Shown here piece by piece: positions 16,195-23,576 of a stretch of DNA of 23,576 nucleotides (position 1 is its first letter; every line of letters starts with the position of its first letter). Both the position numbers and the translations under genes were made by a program. The stretch is from Xanthobacteraceae bacterium. GTDB taxonomy: Bacteria; Pseudomonadota; Alphaproteobacteria; Rhizobiales; Xanthobacteraceae. Location: NCBI GenBank assembly GCA_030037185.1, contig JASHRR010000378.1, positions 1 through 23,576 on the forward strand, written 5' to 3'. Under the pieces are notes generated by a model that was not told the origin of the DNA, did not search any database, and saw nothing but the letters and a program-made list of their open reading frames with translations.

Positions 16195-16616
16195 CTCGCT
16201 CAATTACTCGGCATCACTGGCCTGGCGCTCGCCCGGCCAATGCCGGAGCGCCTCGGCAGCCGTGGTGCCGAGGCCCTCCGTTTCATTCCTCGCACCTGTG
16301 CGTCCGATCGAGCCTGGCGGCCTTGTAGCCCTTGGACTTGGCCTTGGCGATGCCCTCAAGCGGCGGCCGCCGGCCAGGCTCGTCTTGAATCCAGCGAAGA
16401 CGCCAAGCATGAAAGAAGCACTTGCCAGCGGCCGTGGCCGTGTCGATCGGCTGTTCTGTCGCCTTGAGCGAGCTGCCACAGACTTTCACCTGGCACCGCT
16501 GTCCGAGAAGGTCGCCGCGGCGCGGGCGAGCCGATCGATGCGAGTCGCCACCAGGATAGCTGCGGGGTGGGGGAATCGAGCACCGTCAACAGCTCCTCCC
16601 GGCCTTCCGTAATCAC
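16195..16616 (-). pseudogene. Serine recombinase (resolvase/invertase) remnant, frameshifted
   Basis: Reading the minus strand from 16616 and changing frame several times gives EGREELLTVLDS, VATRIDRLARAAATF, LKATEQPIDTATAAGK, FMLGVFAGFKTSL, LEGIAKAKSKG, EGLGTTAAEAL and GIGRAS. This is the Tn3 resolvase/Pin invertase order: the RIDRLAR block, 'ALKATEQPIDTSTAAGKAF', 'MLGVFAEFETNLRRERQLEGI' and the C-terminal helix-turn-helix. The N-terminal catalytic Ser region is missing and at least four frame changes are needed. It is therefore a dead fragment of a former mobile element or resolution module. No res-like site or linked transposase was recognised. Confidence 0.8.
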
Positions 16617-17046
16617 ACGCGCCGGTTCTCGGCGCGATGACTTCGCCCGCCGGCAGCGCGCAAGCAGGTCGCTTGAATGGAAAGGTTAAGATCGGTCGTG
16701 CCGATCCTCGCAATAACCGAGAACGGTCACATCCTCAGACGACCGCATGGTGTAAGTTTAGACCATGATTAAGTGGCGGCTTTAGAATTCCAAAACGAAT
16801 ACAACCACATTTTGCACCTCACCCATGCCGGCGTGAGACGCAACCCATTGGCCAAATGAAACGAGTGCACGCGCGAACAGGTGAAAGCGAGCAAGGAACC
16901 GATCGCAAATGTGTGAAAGCGGGCGAAGACTTGGTCGCGAACGTGTGAAACGAGGATCAGGAACAAGAACTCGTCGGATCGACTTTACAGGTGCAGCAGC
17001 TGACGTGGGCAAAGCCTCGGCGCGTCCTTTCTTTGACGGGGGTATC
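16617..17046. other. Gap holding the tandem repeat
   Basis: No gene is recognised here. The stretch contains the degenerate 32-bp tandem repeat at 16856-16954 and, at its right end, the leader of the small ORF at 17047, with GGGGG five to six bases before the ATG. Confidence 0.4.
16856..16954. repeat. Degenerate 32-bp tandem repeat
   Basis: Two adjacent units, 16881-16912 and 16913-16944, match at 23 of 32 positions. Both start GTGAAAGCG and both carry TCGC at the same place. A partial third unit starts GTGAAACGAG at 16945, and a related ATGAAACGAG stretch precedes them at 16856. The 32-base unit is not a multiple of three, so it is not a coding repeat. Confidence 0.55.
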
Positions 17047-17232
17047 ATGTTGAATTCATTGTATCGAGCTGAACGTTGCCGCGATCTGGCGGAAGGATGC
17101 CGCGCCATCACTGCGCTTTGCTCTCCCTCAACGGCAATGCGAACCCACTATTCGTGCATGGCAGAGCACTACGCTTGGTCGAGGAGCTGCGTGCACTTGC
17201 CGGCGTTGATTGCGTTGACGGTTGCGGCCTAA
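17047..17232 (+). CDS. Small hypothetical protein, probable C-terminal frameshift
   Basis: The 61-codon frame from the ATG at 17047, with GGGGG upstream, reads MLNSLYRAERCRDLAEGCRA, then ITALCSPSTAMRTHYSCMAE. This resembles a short helical family common in Bradyrhizobium (RYRxLAEECRxLA...MRxxYLRMAEHYxxLAEAEE). After MAEHY the frame loses similarity. The next frame offers LVEELRALAGVD, which fits the family end better, so a one-base deletion or insertion near 17172 is likely. Function is unknown. The strong terminator at 17277 is just downstream. Confidence 0.45.
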   Translation: MLNSLYRAERCRDLAEGCRAITALCSPSTAMRTHYSCMAEHYAWSRSCVHLPALIALTVAA

Positions 17233-17276
17233 CGGATGACGGTCGGCGCCTCGCCGTGTACCATAGGCCGAAAGGA

Positions 17277-17320
17277 CCCCAGGGCCGTCGCACCCCACCC
17301 CTCAGCGCGACGCCCTGGGG
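17277..17320 (+). terminator. Strong rho-independent-type hairpin
   Basis: CCCCAGGGCCGTCGC (17277-17291) pairs with GCGACGCCCTGGGG (17307-17320) through a 14-base stem with one bulged base and a loop of about 15 bases. CTCTT follows. It lies about 45 bases after the small ORF ending at 17232 and would end its transcript. Confidence 0.65.
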
Positions 17321-17329
17321 CTCTTAAAA

Positions 17330-17777
17330 TGAAGCGCAATCCCACGTGAGCACGGCGTTTCCAACTGAAGCGATCGCCAACGAGCGACCTCGATCATCTC
17401 ACCGGCTAGCCTTGACGCTCTCACATTTCTCTACTGCAACCTCGGAGCAGCGGTGAGGCGGCAGCAGGAAAAGGGAGCAGCCATGCCAATGCGAACATCG
17501 GCTGTGCCTGGAGCGTTCGCACCTGAGGCATTGCCTGGGAAGTGCCTCACGACGCTGGCCCGCCCGAGGCGTGCGCGAGATCATCGCCGGACGAATTAGT
17601 GCAGGGGAAAGATTTGGTGAGCGCGACAGTTTGATTACGGGTAGCCGCGCTTGCCGCACACCAAATCAGTTGAAGGGATTCGCCCGCAACAACTGTCCAG
17701 TTTACTTCGAGTGTGCGCAATTTCCAAAGAATATCTCCTGCGGCACGGGGTTGGGAAATCACATAAAGTCCGAATAG
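17330..17777. other. About 450 bp without a recognisable gene
   Basis: Short frames are open on both strands. One plus-strand stretch near 17570 reads VREIIAGRISAGERF, faintly like the start of a GntR-type regulator, but nothing family-like continues. I see no ribosome site or repeat. Confidence 0.35.
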
Positions 17778-18092
17778 TCAGAACTGACTCTCATCGTCGT
17801 TCGGGCTCATTCGAGCCTCCATTGCGTCCCATGCGGCGCGTAGATCGCGGATCATGCACCGCACCTCTGGCTCAACAAGCTGCCGGAGGCTGATTTGGCT
17901 GACAGGACCTATGACATCCAAATATTCAAGATCTACGATGTCATTGCGCAGCATCTGGAGCCTGAAAGCGAGGTACTCACAGGCCTCTTTGAGCTCAGCG
18001 TTGCCGGGCGCGACTTCTGCGCCGTCTTTGACGGGTCTGTGCTGAAGACTTCTGACATATTCGTGGAAATCGTCGATTGTAGCGAATTTCAT
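17778..18092 (-). CDS. Hypothetical small cytoplasmic protein
   Basis: The 104-residue frame has balanced protein-like composition: MKFATIDDFHEYVRSLQHRP, an acidic helical middle (AELKEACEYLAFRLQMLRND), and VEPEVRCMIRDLRAAWDAME near the end. GAGG stands about eight bases before the ATG. No signal peptide, membrane segment or known domain is seen. It is predicted to be helical and acidic. Its neighbours are decayed, so it may be a surviving cargo gene or a chance frame; composition favours a real gene. Confidence 0.5.
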   Translation of the reverse strand: MKFATIDDFHEYVRSLQHRPVKDGAEVAPGNAELKEACEYLAFRLQMLRNDIVDLEYLDVIGPVSQISLRQLVEPEVRCMIRDLRAAWDAMEARMSPNDDESQF

Positions 18093-18984
18093 TCCGCTGC
18101 CTCACTGAACAAGGCTGCCGCCCCGAACAGCTGCCATTTCTCGACCAACGCCCCTTTGTGCACCGACGCCAACTAAGCCGCTCCGCGTCGTAATACCCGA
18201 ATGCCGCGACAAACCGTGCCGCTATTGGCACGCTCACCGTTCCGCGTCCTATAGGGTGATCCTTGAGACTTAACGAAGATCAAACGCTTCGACATCAACT
18301 GGACGGCGGTACCATCCGGTTTCGGTCACGCAGTGCCGCCGCCATGCGCGGCAGGCCCGCCAGTCCACAGCCGGCAACCTTGTAGCCAGCAAAGAGCGTG
18401 CGCATGGGTTGACCCCATGGTCGAGGGTTCAAGGCGCACGATCGACATCGAACGGGCCCAGGCATCGATGATCCACCTCGGCGTCAAATGGTTTTGTGAC
18501 GCGCGATCCTGCGTTGGTGACTGCCAAGCGTCGATCGGAGCAGCGCTCAAACGAGTGGCACGGCGAGGCAGCCCTCGCGGCTCGGCCGAGCAGATTCGCT
18601 GGCTCGCCGAGCGCGGCGAGATAGCCATCAATACTGGCCTGCGGGGACCCGCTCCGCCGCTTCCCGCTTACGTCACCAACACCCGCTGCCCGTCGAAGCC
18701 CGCGGACTTGGCCTTCGTGCAGATGCCGCTGGTATTGGCGCGATGGGCATTTATGGCAACGCGGCCGAGCGCGCCTTCCGGGCGCAGACGCGCGATCGAT
18801 GCATGCGGCTAAAACATGAGCGATATCAATGGCTGGCAGTAAATACTGCATCTCGCCTATGGGGTGTTGCCAAAAATCCCTGCCGGCAGAACAAGGGGAC
18901 TCGGGGCTGCACGGCATACGCCGCAACCGCGCACCATCAATCCGGGTTTCCCGGACCCTTTGCCCCCTACGCAGGATTATCGGA
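18093..18984. other. About 890 bp without a recognisable gene
   Basis: Overlapping open frames exist on both strands (plus 18333-18812, minus 18429-19055), but I recognise no family. One minus-strand stretch reads EGALGRVAINAHRANTSGIC and then stops after GQRVLVT, which looks like the end of a protein I cannot identify. The stretch lies behind the KorB-like gene, with no clear terminator. Confidence 0.35.
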
Positions 18985-20040
18985 TTACCGGAGCCCAGCG
19001 TTGATCCGGTCGAGCACCGCCGAACCCGGACACAAGTCCCTTTCTGAGAGAGCATTGAGGGGCGTCTCGGTGGTGTTGAGGTGCTTGTGCAGATCTTGGG
19101 GTTCCGGGTCGATGTAAAGGATGCCGGTCACCACCTGCCCCTTGGCGGTGTGCTGCTGGAGAAACGTCATCGCCGCCAACCGGTCATGCACGTCGTAGTC
19201 GGCGTCCACTTTGCGGAGCAACAGCGTCGTCCCATCATGCTGCTCGACTGCCTGTACCGTGCCGGGGGCGTAGTCCACCTCGATTCGATCGCGGCTGGTG
19301 ATGAAATCAAGCCTGTTCACCGCCTCGTTGTGCTCGCGCACGTAATCATAGCTCTTGGTCGATCCAGCGTGATTGTTGAAGGCGACACAGGGGCTGATGA
19401 CGTCGATGAAGGCTGCGCCCTGATGCTCGATGGCTGCCTTGATGATCGGCACGAGCTGGTTCTTGTCGCCCGAAAACGAGCGCGCCACGAAGGACGCGCC
19501 GAGCTGAAGCGCCATCGCCACCATATCGATCGCGCTGTCGGTGTTGGTAACGCCTTTCTTCGATTGGGAGCCGCGGTCCGCGGTCGCCGAAAACTGGCCC
19601 TTGGTGAGGCCGTAGACGCCGTTGTTCTCCACGATATAGACCATGTTGACGCCGCGGCGGATCGCATGAACGAACTGGCCGACCCCGATCGACGCCGAGT
19701 CGCCGTCGCCGGAAACGCCGAGATAGATGAGATCGCGATTGGCGAGGTTCGCGCCGGTAAGCACCGACGGCATGCGGCCATGCACCGAATTGAAGCCGTG
19801 TGAATTGCCGAGGAAATAATCCGGCGTTTTCGATGAGCAGCCGATTCCCGAAATCTTCGCCACCCGATGCGGCTCGATCGACAATTCGAAACAGGCTTCA
19901 ATGATGGCGGCTGTGATCGAATCATGGCCGCAGCCCGCGCAGAGCGTCGAGATTTTGCCCTCGTAGTCGCGGTGCGTATAGCCGAGCCGGTTCTTGGTCA
20001 GCCCGGGATGGTGGAATTTCGGCTTCGCCAGATACGTCAT
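18985..20040 (-). CDS. korB: 2-oxoacid:ferredoxin oxidoreductase, beta subunit
   Basis: The 351-residue product carries the thiamine-diphosphate-binding signature of the KorB/PorB family: LCAGCGHDSITAAII (33-47), GIGCSSKTPDYF (66-77), the HGRMPSVLTGANLAN segment (87-101), GDGDSASIG (111-119) and NMVYIVENNGVYGLTKGQFS (132-151). The GDGD...ENN pair binds Mg and thiamine diphosphate. The C-terminal part (GTVQAVEQHDGTTLLLRKVD onward) matches the usual beta-subunit extension. The enzyme joins an alpha subunit of about 600 residues to decarboxylate 2-oxoglutarate or a related 2-oxoacid with ferredoxin as acceptor. No alpha gene lies beside it. The 248 bases upstream hold no gene and the next gene is a protease. 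The ATG at 20040 is chosen because similarity starts there; its ribosome site is weak. The symbol follows the family; substrate specificity is not proven. Confidence 0.9.
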   Translation of the reverse strand: MTYLAKPKFHHPGLTKNRLGYTHRDYEGKISTLCAGCGHDSITAAIIEACFELSIEPHRVAKISGIGCSSKTPDYFLGNSHGFNSVHGRMPSVLTGANLANRDLIYLGVSGDGDSASIGVGQFVHAIRRGVNMVYIVENNGVYGLTKGQFSATADRGSQSKKGVTNTDSAIDMVAMALQLGASFVARSFSGDKNQLVPIIKAAIEHQGAAFIDVISPCVAFNNHAGSTKSYDYVREHNEAVNRLDFITSRDRIEVDYAPGTVQAVEQHDGTTLLLRKVDADYDVHDRLAAMTFLQQHTAKGQVVTGILYIDPEPQDLHKHLNTTETPLNALSERDLCPGSAVLDRINAGLR

Positions 20041-20288
20041 GGTCGCATTCTTTTCCAAGAAGTTGATATTATGACTGTTTTCCTCTCCAGCCGGCGGCGC
20101 TAGCGGCCGCCTGGCAGCTTGCCGGCGCACCGATAGCACATCGTGACGCGACGCTCCAGGCGTGCAACGTTCGTCCCCATCCGCCGGGTGAACTTACCCC
20201 AATGACGCTGCCTGTTGGTGGCCGACGATCTGTCTCGGGCATCAGCATTAAACTTGGAACCCGAGACGACCTTGCGCAAGGTGCGGCC

Positions 20289-21344
20289 TTACCTGGACGA
20301 GGTGCGGGGCGGCCGCTCCACGACGACGGCCCGGATGATCATCGGATTTCCATCGCGCGATATCGCAAGCTCGACGGTCTCGCCGATCCGCAAAAGCGCG
20401 ATCCTGGTGCGCAGAAACGCCGCGTTTATCACCTCCCGTCCGCCGACCTTGGCGACGACGTCGCCCGGCTTCAGTCGAGCGCGCTCTCCCGCCGATCCGG
20501 GTTCGACTTTGGTGATTACGGCGCCCGGTTGCGGACTGGTCAGATTCACATCGTGCAGCACCGCCGGTGTTGGATCTTCGACCGTGATGCCAAGCGTGCC
20601 GCGGTGGATATCGCCGTATTTAAGAATCTGATCCGCGATTATGCGCGACATGTTCACCGGAATGGCAAATCCTACCCCCGGATTGGTGCTGGTCGAGCCG
20701 ATGAAAGCGGTATTGATGCCGACGAGATCGCCTCTAACGTCAACGAGCGCCCCGCCGGAGTTTCCGGGATAAACCGCCGCATCGGTCTGGATGAAATTTT
20801 CGTGCTGCTCGATCCCTACGTTGGTTCGGTGCAGTCCGCCGACAATCCCTGAAGTCACCGATTGCGCGAGTGCCGCGGGATAGCCGATGGCGAGCACGAT
20901 GTCGCCGACCTCAAGCTTGCTGGAATCTCCAATCGGAATGGACGGCAGATTGTCGCCCGGCACCCTGATCAGGGCCAAATCAAAGTCGGGGTCAGAGCCG
21001 ACACGCTTTGCCCGCAAAACGCGGCCATCAGTCAGGGTTACGGTTATTTCGTCGGCGCGGTCGATGACGTGATGGTTGGTAATGATCAAGCCGTGGCTCG
21101 GGTCAAATACCACGCCGGATCCGACCTCACGGATTTCGCGCGTCTCGCGCTTTCTGGAATTGGTCGTCGCGATAGCCCGCGCCCTGATTTCAACTTTGAC
21201 TACGGCCGGGGTGATCTTCTTCAGAATCGGAGCGAACGACGGCAGCGTATCCGGCGGGACAGCGACAGCGGTCTCATCCTCGGCAGGGACGGCTCGGGCG
21301 ATTGCGACGAAGCTCAGCGCGATCGCCACGAATATTCGATGCAT
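20289..21344 (-). CDS. HtrA/DegP-like trypsin-type serine protease with one PDZ domain
   Basis: The 351-residue form starts MHRIFVAIALSFVAIARAVP, a signal peptide, so the protein is periplasmic. The S1C protease domain contains the triad H92 (ITNHHVID), D122 (DFDLALIRV) and S196 (YPGNSGGALVD). GYPAALAQSVTSGIV and NPGVGFAIPVN are typical HtrA blocks. A single C-terminal PDZ domain (about 230-345) includes GAVITKVEPGSAGERARLKP and GDVVAKVGGREV. It likely degrades or refolds damaged envelope proteins. DegP has two PDZ domains, so this is closer to DegS or short HtrA forms. The catalytic loop appears complete. Earlier ATGs at 21356 and 21377 are possible. I prefer 21344 from the signal peptide; AGGA lies a little farther upstream than ideal. 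Confidence 0.88.
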   Translation of the reverse strand: MHRIFVAIALSFVAIARAVPAEDETAVAVPPDTLPSFAPILKKITPAVVKVEIRARAIATTNSRKRETREIREVGSGVVFDPSHGLIITNHHVIDRADEITVTLTDGRVLRAKRVGSDPDFDLALIRVPGDNLPSIPIGDSSKLEVGDIVLAIGYPAALAQSVTSGIVGGLHRTNVGIEQHENFIQTDAAVYPGNSGGALVDVRGDLVGINTAFIGSTSTNPGVGFAIPVNMSRIIADQILKYGDIHRGTLGITVEDPTPAVLHDVNLTSPQPGAVITKVEPGSAGERARLKPGDVVAKVGGREVINAAFLRTRIALLRIGETVELAISRDGNPMIIRAVVVERPPRTSSR

Positions 21345-21486
21345 GGTCGCCAACATTCCTGCCGTCTCGTAGGACATCCGCTGCACCCGCGGCTGACGTG
21401 ATGCAGCGCGAGAAGCCCAATATAGCAAAAATCACGCCACGACATAGTTACCGGGTTGCCGCTGGTGCTGCGAGCTTCGCGAGGAA

Positions 21487-21509
21487 CGCGGCGCCCGGCA
21501 GGCGCCGCG
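21487..21509 (-). terminator. Hairpin behind the MBL-fold hydrolase gene
   Basis: CGCGGCGCC (21487-21495) and GGCGCCGCG (21501-21509) form a perfect nine-base stem with a five-base loop. It lies about 21 bases beyond the stop codon of the hydrolase on the minus strand. TTCCTC rather than a pure T-run follows on that strand, so termination strength is uncertain. Confidence 0.5.
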
Positions 21510-21530
21510 GATCTCTTCGAGCGGTTCAAG

Positions 21531-23087
21531 CTAGTTCATCGCGAGGGCCTGGGCGATGTCCGCCTGCCTGGCGGTCGTCCCGTGGCCCCCGGCGATCAGT
21601 GCGCCGGTGATGTTATGCTTTCTCAAGGCCTCGCCCACCGCTAAGGTCTGCGGGTTGCGGGTGATCGGGCCGCGCGGCGAAATCAGGTCCGTGACCCAGA
21701 GGATATTGTCCTTGACCACGTGGATGAGGAGAAAGCCGTCCACGTGCGGGTTCGGGATATTGTAGAGGTTGATCTCGGCTGCGTCGTCTTTGATCGAGAA
21801 GCTGTCCTTCACCTCTTGGACGGTCGCCGGCTTCATCGCCTTCTGCTCGGCATCGGGCTCCAGAGTGTGCGGCGCCTTGATGACCCGCTCGAAATAGGTT
21901 TTGTCAGGAGCAGGCACAATGACGGTCGCACCCTCGGCCGCAAAGGCCCGCATGCCGCCGGTGTGATCCATGTGGTGATGGGTGAGCACGAGATACTTGA
22001 TCGGCTTGCCCGGATATTTGGCTTTGGCGGCGTCGATGACCCACTTCGACTGTCCCTCGTCGGTGGGCGCGTCGAACACGGCGAGGCCATCCTTCATGTT
22101 GACGATGAGATTGTTGGCGCCGCCGCCCTGAACCATCTGAACGTTGGGCGAAAGCTCGACAAGCTTGAAGCTGCCACCGGGCGGGAAATAGATCGCATCG
22201 CTGTCAGTGAAGCGGCCAAGGAAGAGGCGCCGAATCACCCACTGGTAGGGAACGTTGCCGGTCGCGGCGGGCTTGGCCGCCGCCTTGACGGCATCCGGGA
22301 TCGCGAAGGTCGCGGCCGCAATCGCCGGATTCGGGGTGATCTCCTTGTAGGTAATGCGCTGGACTTCCATGTCGCCGAGCTTGTAGGAGCGCGTCGATGC
22401 GACCTTGATGCCGCCCACGGTGCGCCAGTCGCTCAAGATCATATCGTAATTCGAATCACCCCAGATGTTGTCCTCGTCGCGCGTGCGCACCGCCGCCGGC
22501 AGCTTGGTCGTGCGGTCGAACATGATGATGTATTTGGTCGGACCGTTCGTATAGGCGACCGCGGGCAGGGTCTGATCGCCGAGTTTCTGGTCCTCGATTG
22601 CCGATACGCGCTGTGGCGAGTCTAAGGCTGCCAGCAGCAGTAGCGGCGATCCCCGGCCACCTTCGCGCAGATTGGCCGCGAGGCGGATGCCCGACATCGG
22701 CTTGGCTTCGCCCTTGTCATCGATGGCGGCACCGTAAGTCGGATATCTGACTTCGCTATATTTCAGTTTCTCGACGGCGGGATATTGCATGTCGCGGTCC
22801 CAGTCGTAGCGGACGCTCACCCCGTCTTTGTTCGCGTAGTCGACGCTTACGGTCAGTGTCGAATCACCAAGGAAGCGGGACTCGCCGTTGACGCTGTTGG
22901 ACTGGCCGGGTTCCCAATGCTTGGCGTCGCCCTTGAGGACGATGGTTTTGACGCCGCGCAGGGCATTTGCGCCGCCGAGAGCGTCGACAGCCTGCCTGAC
23001 CAAGTCGCCTGGGCTCTGGGCCGATGCCGGCTGTCCCTGGCCTAACGCCACCAGCAACGCGGCCGAAATCATCAAGGCATAGTTCAT
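21531..23087 (-). CDS. Exported MBL-fold metallo-hydrolase with large N-terminal domain
   Basis: The 518-residue product has a signal peptide (MNYALMISAALLVALGQGQPASAQ). Residues about 25-270 form a strand-rich region starting with AVDALGGANALRGVKTIVLKG, which recalls lipoprotein-sorting or outer-membrane-type beta domains. Residues about 300-518 are a metallo-beta-lactamase fold: LIVNMKDGLAVFDAPTD, then the HxHxDH motif LVLTHHHMDHTGG (H370, H372, D374, H375), H448 in NPHVDG, D467 in WVTDLI, and H502 in AGGHGT. All expected metal ligands seem present, so it is probably an active di-metal hydrolase; its substrate is unknown. A strong AGGGAGGAT precedes the ATG at 23087; the longer open frame to 23210 is rejected. 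The HtrA-like gene follows 186 bases downstream in the same direction, behind the hairpin at 21487. Confidence 0.88.
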   Translation of the reverse strand: MNYALMISAALLVALGQGQPASAQSPGDLVRQAVDALGGANALRGVKTIVLKGDAKHWEPGQSNSVNGESRFLGDSTLTVSVDYANKDGVSVRYDWDRDMQYPAVEKLKYSEVRYPTYGAAIDDKGEAKPMSGIRLAANLREGGRGSPLLLLAALDSPQRVSAIEDQKLGDQTLPAVAYTNGPTKYIIMFDRTTKLPAAVRTRDEDNIWGDSNYDMILSDWRTVGGIKVASTRSYKLGDMEVQRITYKEITPNPAIAAATFAIPDAVKAAAKPAATGNVPYQWVIRRLFLGRFTDSDAIYFPPGGSFKLVELSPNVQMVQGGGANNLIVNMKDGLAVFDAPTDEGQSKWVIDAAKAKYPGKPIKYLVLTHHHMDHTGGMRAFAAEGATVIVPAPDKTYFERVIKAPHTLEPDAEQKAMKPATVQEVKDSFSIKDDAAEINLYNIPNPHVDGFLLIHVVKDNILWVTDLISPRGPITRNPQTLAVGEALRKHNITGALIAGGHGTTARQADIAQALAMN

Positions 23088-23186
23088 ACCGATCCTCCCT
23101 TCATGGTCACCAAGGATGGACAACAACTGGGCGAGTTCATCCACGACGCTGGTTGCGCGATTGGCCCCCAACCCCGGGGTTTTCTG

Positions 23187-23247
23187 GGAGCGCGGGCGTC
23201 CCGCCCGCACCCAAGAGAGAAAGAGCGGGGGAGACGCCGGCGCTCCA
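23187..23247. repeat. Large imperfect palindromic repeat
   Basis: The 22-base arm at 23187-23208 (GGAGCGCGGGCGTCCCGCCC and on) pairs with 23226-23247 with only a few mismatches around a purine-rich loop. Translated, it gives SAGVPPAPKRERAGETPALQ, a string that recurs as spurious ORF text in unrelated bacteria. It is thus a dispersed REP-like element. It lies between the MBL-fold gene and the partial binding-protein gene. Confidence 0.65.
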
Positions 23248-23316
23248 GGGGCTAACGGCCGCGCGTGCTCCGCTAGAGCAAGATTACTACGATAAAATGA
23301 CGGGCGATATGCTCGC

Positions 23317-23576
23317 CTATTTCATCCGCGCCTTCGCCGGGTCCTTCACATTGTCGAATTTTTCGATCTCGACGTTGCGCAGCTGACCGTTCACTTTTTC
23401 AACGCGACGAATGTATATGGTCTGAACCACGTCGCGCGTCTGCGGATCGATTGATAGGGGTCCTCGCGGGCTTTCCCATGCCATCCCTTTGGCGGCAGCG
23501 ATCAGGCCCTCGCCGTCAGCTTTGCCGCCGTTCTTCTTGAGCGCTTCGTAGATGAGGTGCATGCCGTCGTAGCCGC
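23317..23576 (-). CDS. Branched-chain amino-acid-type ABC binding protein, C-terminal part (cut by window edge)
   Basis: The visible 86 codons run off the right edge. They read GYDGMHLIYEALKKNGGKAD, GEGLIAAAKGMAWESPRGP, IDPQTRDVVQTIYIRRVEKV and end KDPAKARMK. 'GYDGMHLIYEALK...G...ALKGMSWESPRGPVSIDPxTRDxVQxIYIRxV' is the end of the LivK-like Peripla_BP_6 family widespread in Bradyrhizobium. The start and signal peptide are outside the window. Whether permease and ATPase genes lie beyond cannot be seen. Confidence 0.85.
   Translation of the reverse strand, partial: GYDGMHLIYEALKKNGGKADGEGLIAAAKGMAWESPRGPLSIDPQTRDVVQTIYIRRVEKVNGQLRNVEIEKFDNVKDPAKARMK

Noticed and set aside
16905..16960. CRISPR-like repetition
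   Set aside because: The units are adjacent with no spacers, differ strongly from each other, and no cas gene is present.
17570..17620. GntR-like VREIIAGRISAGERF stretch
   Set aside because: The similarity is limited to about 15 residues and no helix-turn-helix sequence continues in any frame.
21720..22625. 301-codon plus-strand open frame
   Set aside because: It is antisense to the MBL-fold hydrolase, whose motifs, signal peptide and ribosome site are clear.

Overview
The window looks like a chromosomal segment from a Bradyrhizobium-like alphaproteobacterium (order Hyphomicrobiales/Rhizobiales). The evidence is the high GC content, the orphan ABC-type binding proteins, a DUF892 and a DUF1614 gene, and short palindromic intergenic repeats, including one of the type that translates as 'ERSEIRD'. 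The organism is inferred from style; no rRNA or other marker gene is present. Coding density is low. Intact genes are separated by long stretches of decayed sequence holding at least five recognisable gene remnants.

Layout. Positions 227-3658 carry an MFS transporter, a sugar-type periplasmic binding protein and, divergently, an NMT1/SsuA-type binding protein. Directly behind the last one is the 5' part of a haloacid dehalogenase type II gene (3671-3981), broken by frameshifts. The matching 3' part lies on the same strand at 12391-12808, so about 8.4 kb now separates the two halves. That 8.4 kb contains an IS605-type TnpB remnant, a possible IS-end hairpin, a cytochrome P460 gene, a serine-recombinase C-terminal remnant, a Tat-exported amidohydrolase, two exported proteins of unknown function, a possible 71-codon ORF and an exported PuuE-like polysaccharide deacetylase. 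Every intact protein in this block has an export signal.

From 12809 to 18984 there is a palindromic repeat, a DUF1614 membrane protein and, divergent from it, a 14-codon ORF with a near-ideal Shine-Dalgarno sequence. Then come a malate dehydrogenase remnant, a DUF892 ferritin-like protein, a serine-recombinase remnant, a degenerate 32-bp tandem repeat, two small hypothetical ORFs and a strong terminator hairpin. The right end, all on the minus strand, encodes an orphan 2-oxoacid:ferredoxin oxidoreductase beta subunit, an HtrA/DegP-like protease, a secreted two-part metallo-beta-lactamase-fold hydrolase, and the C-terminal end of a branched-chain amino-acid-type binding protein cut by the window edge.

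No single pathway unites these genes. The common themes are envelope or periplasmic proteins and mobile-element debris. No rRNA, tRNA, CRISPR array or intact transposase was seen. All calls come from reading the translations and DNA by eye, without database searches.
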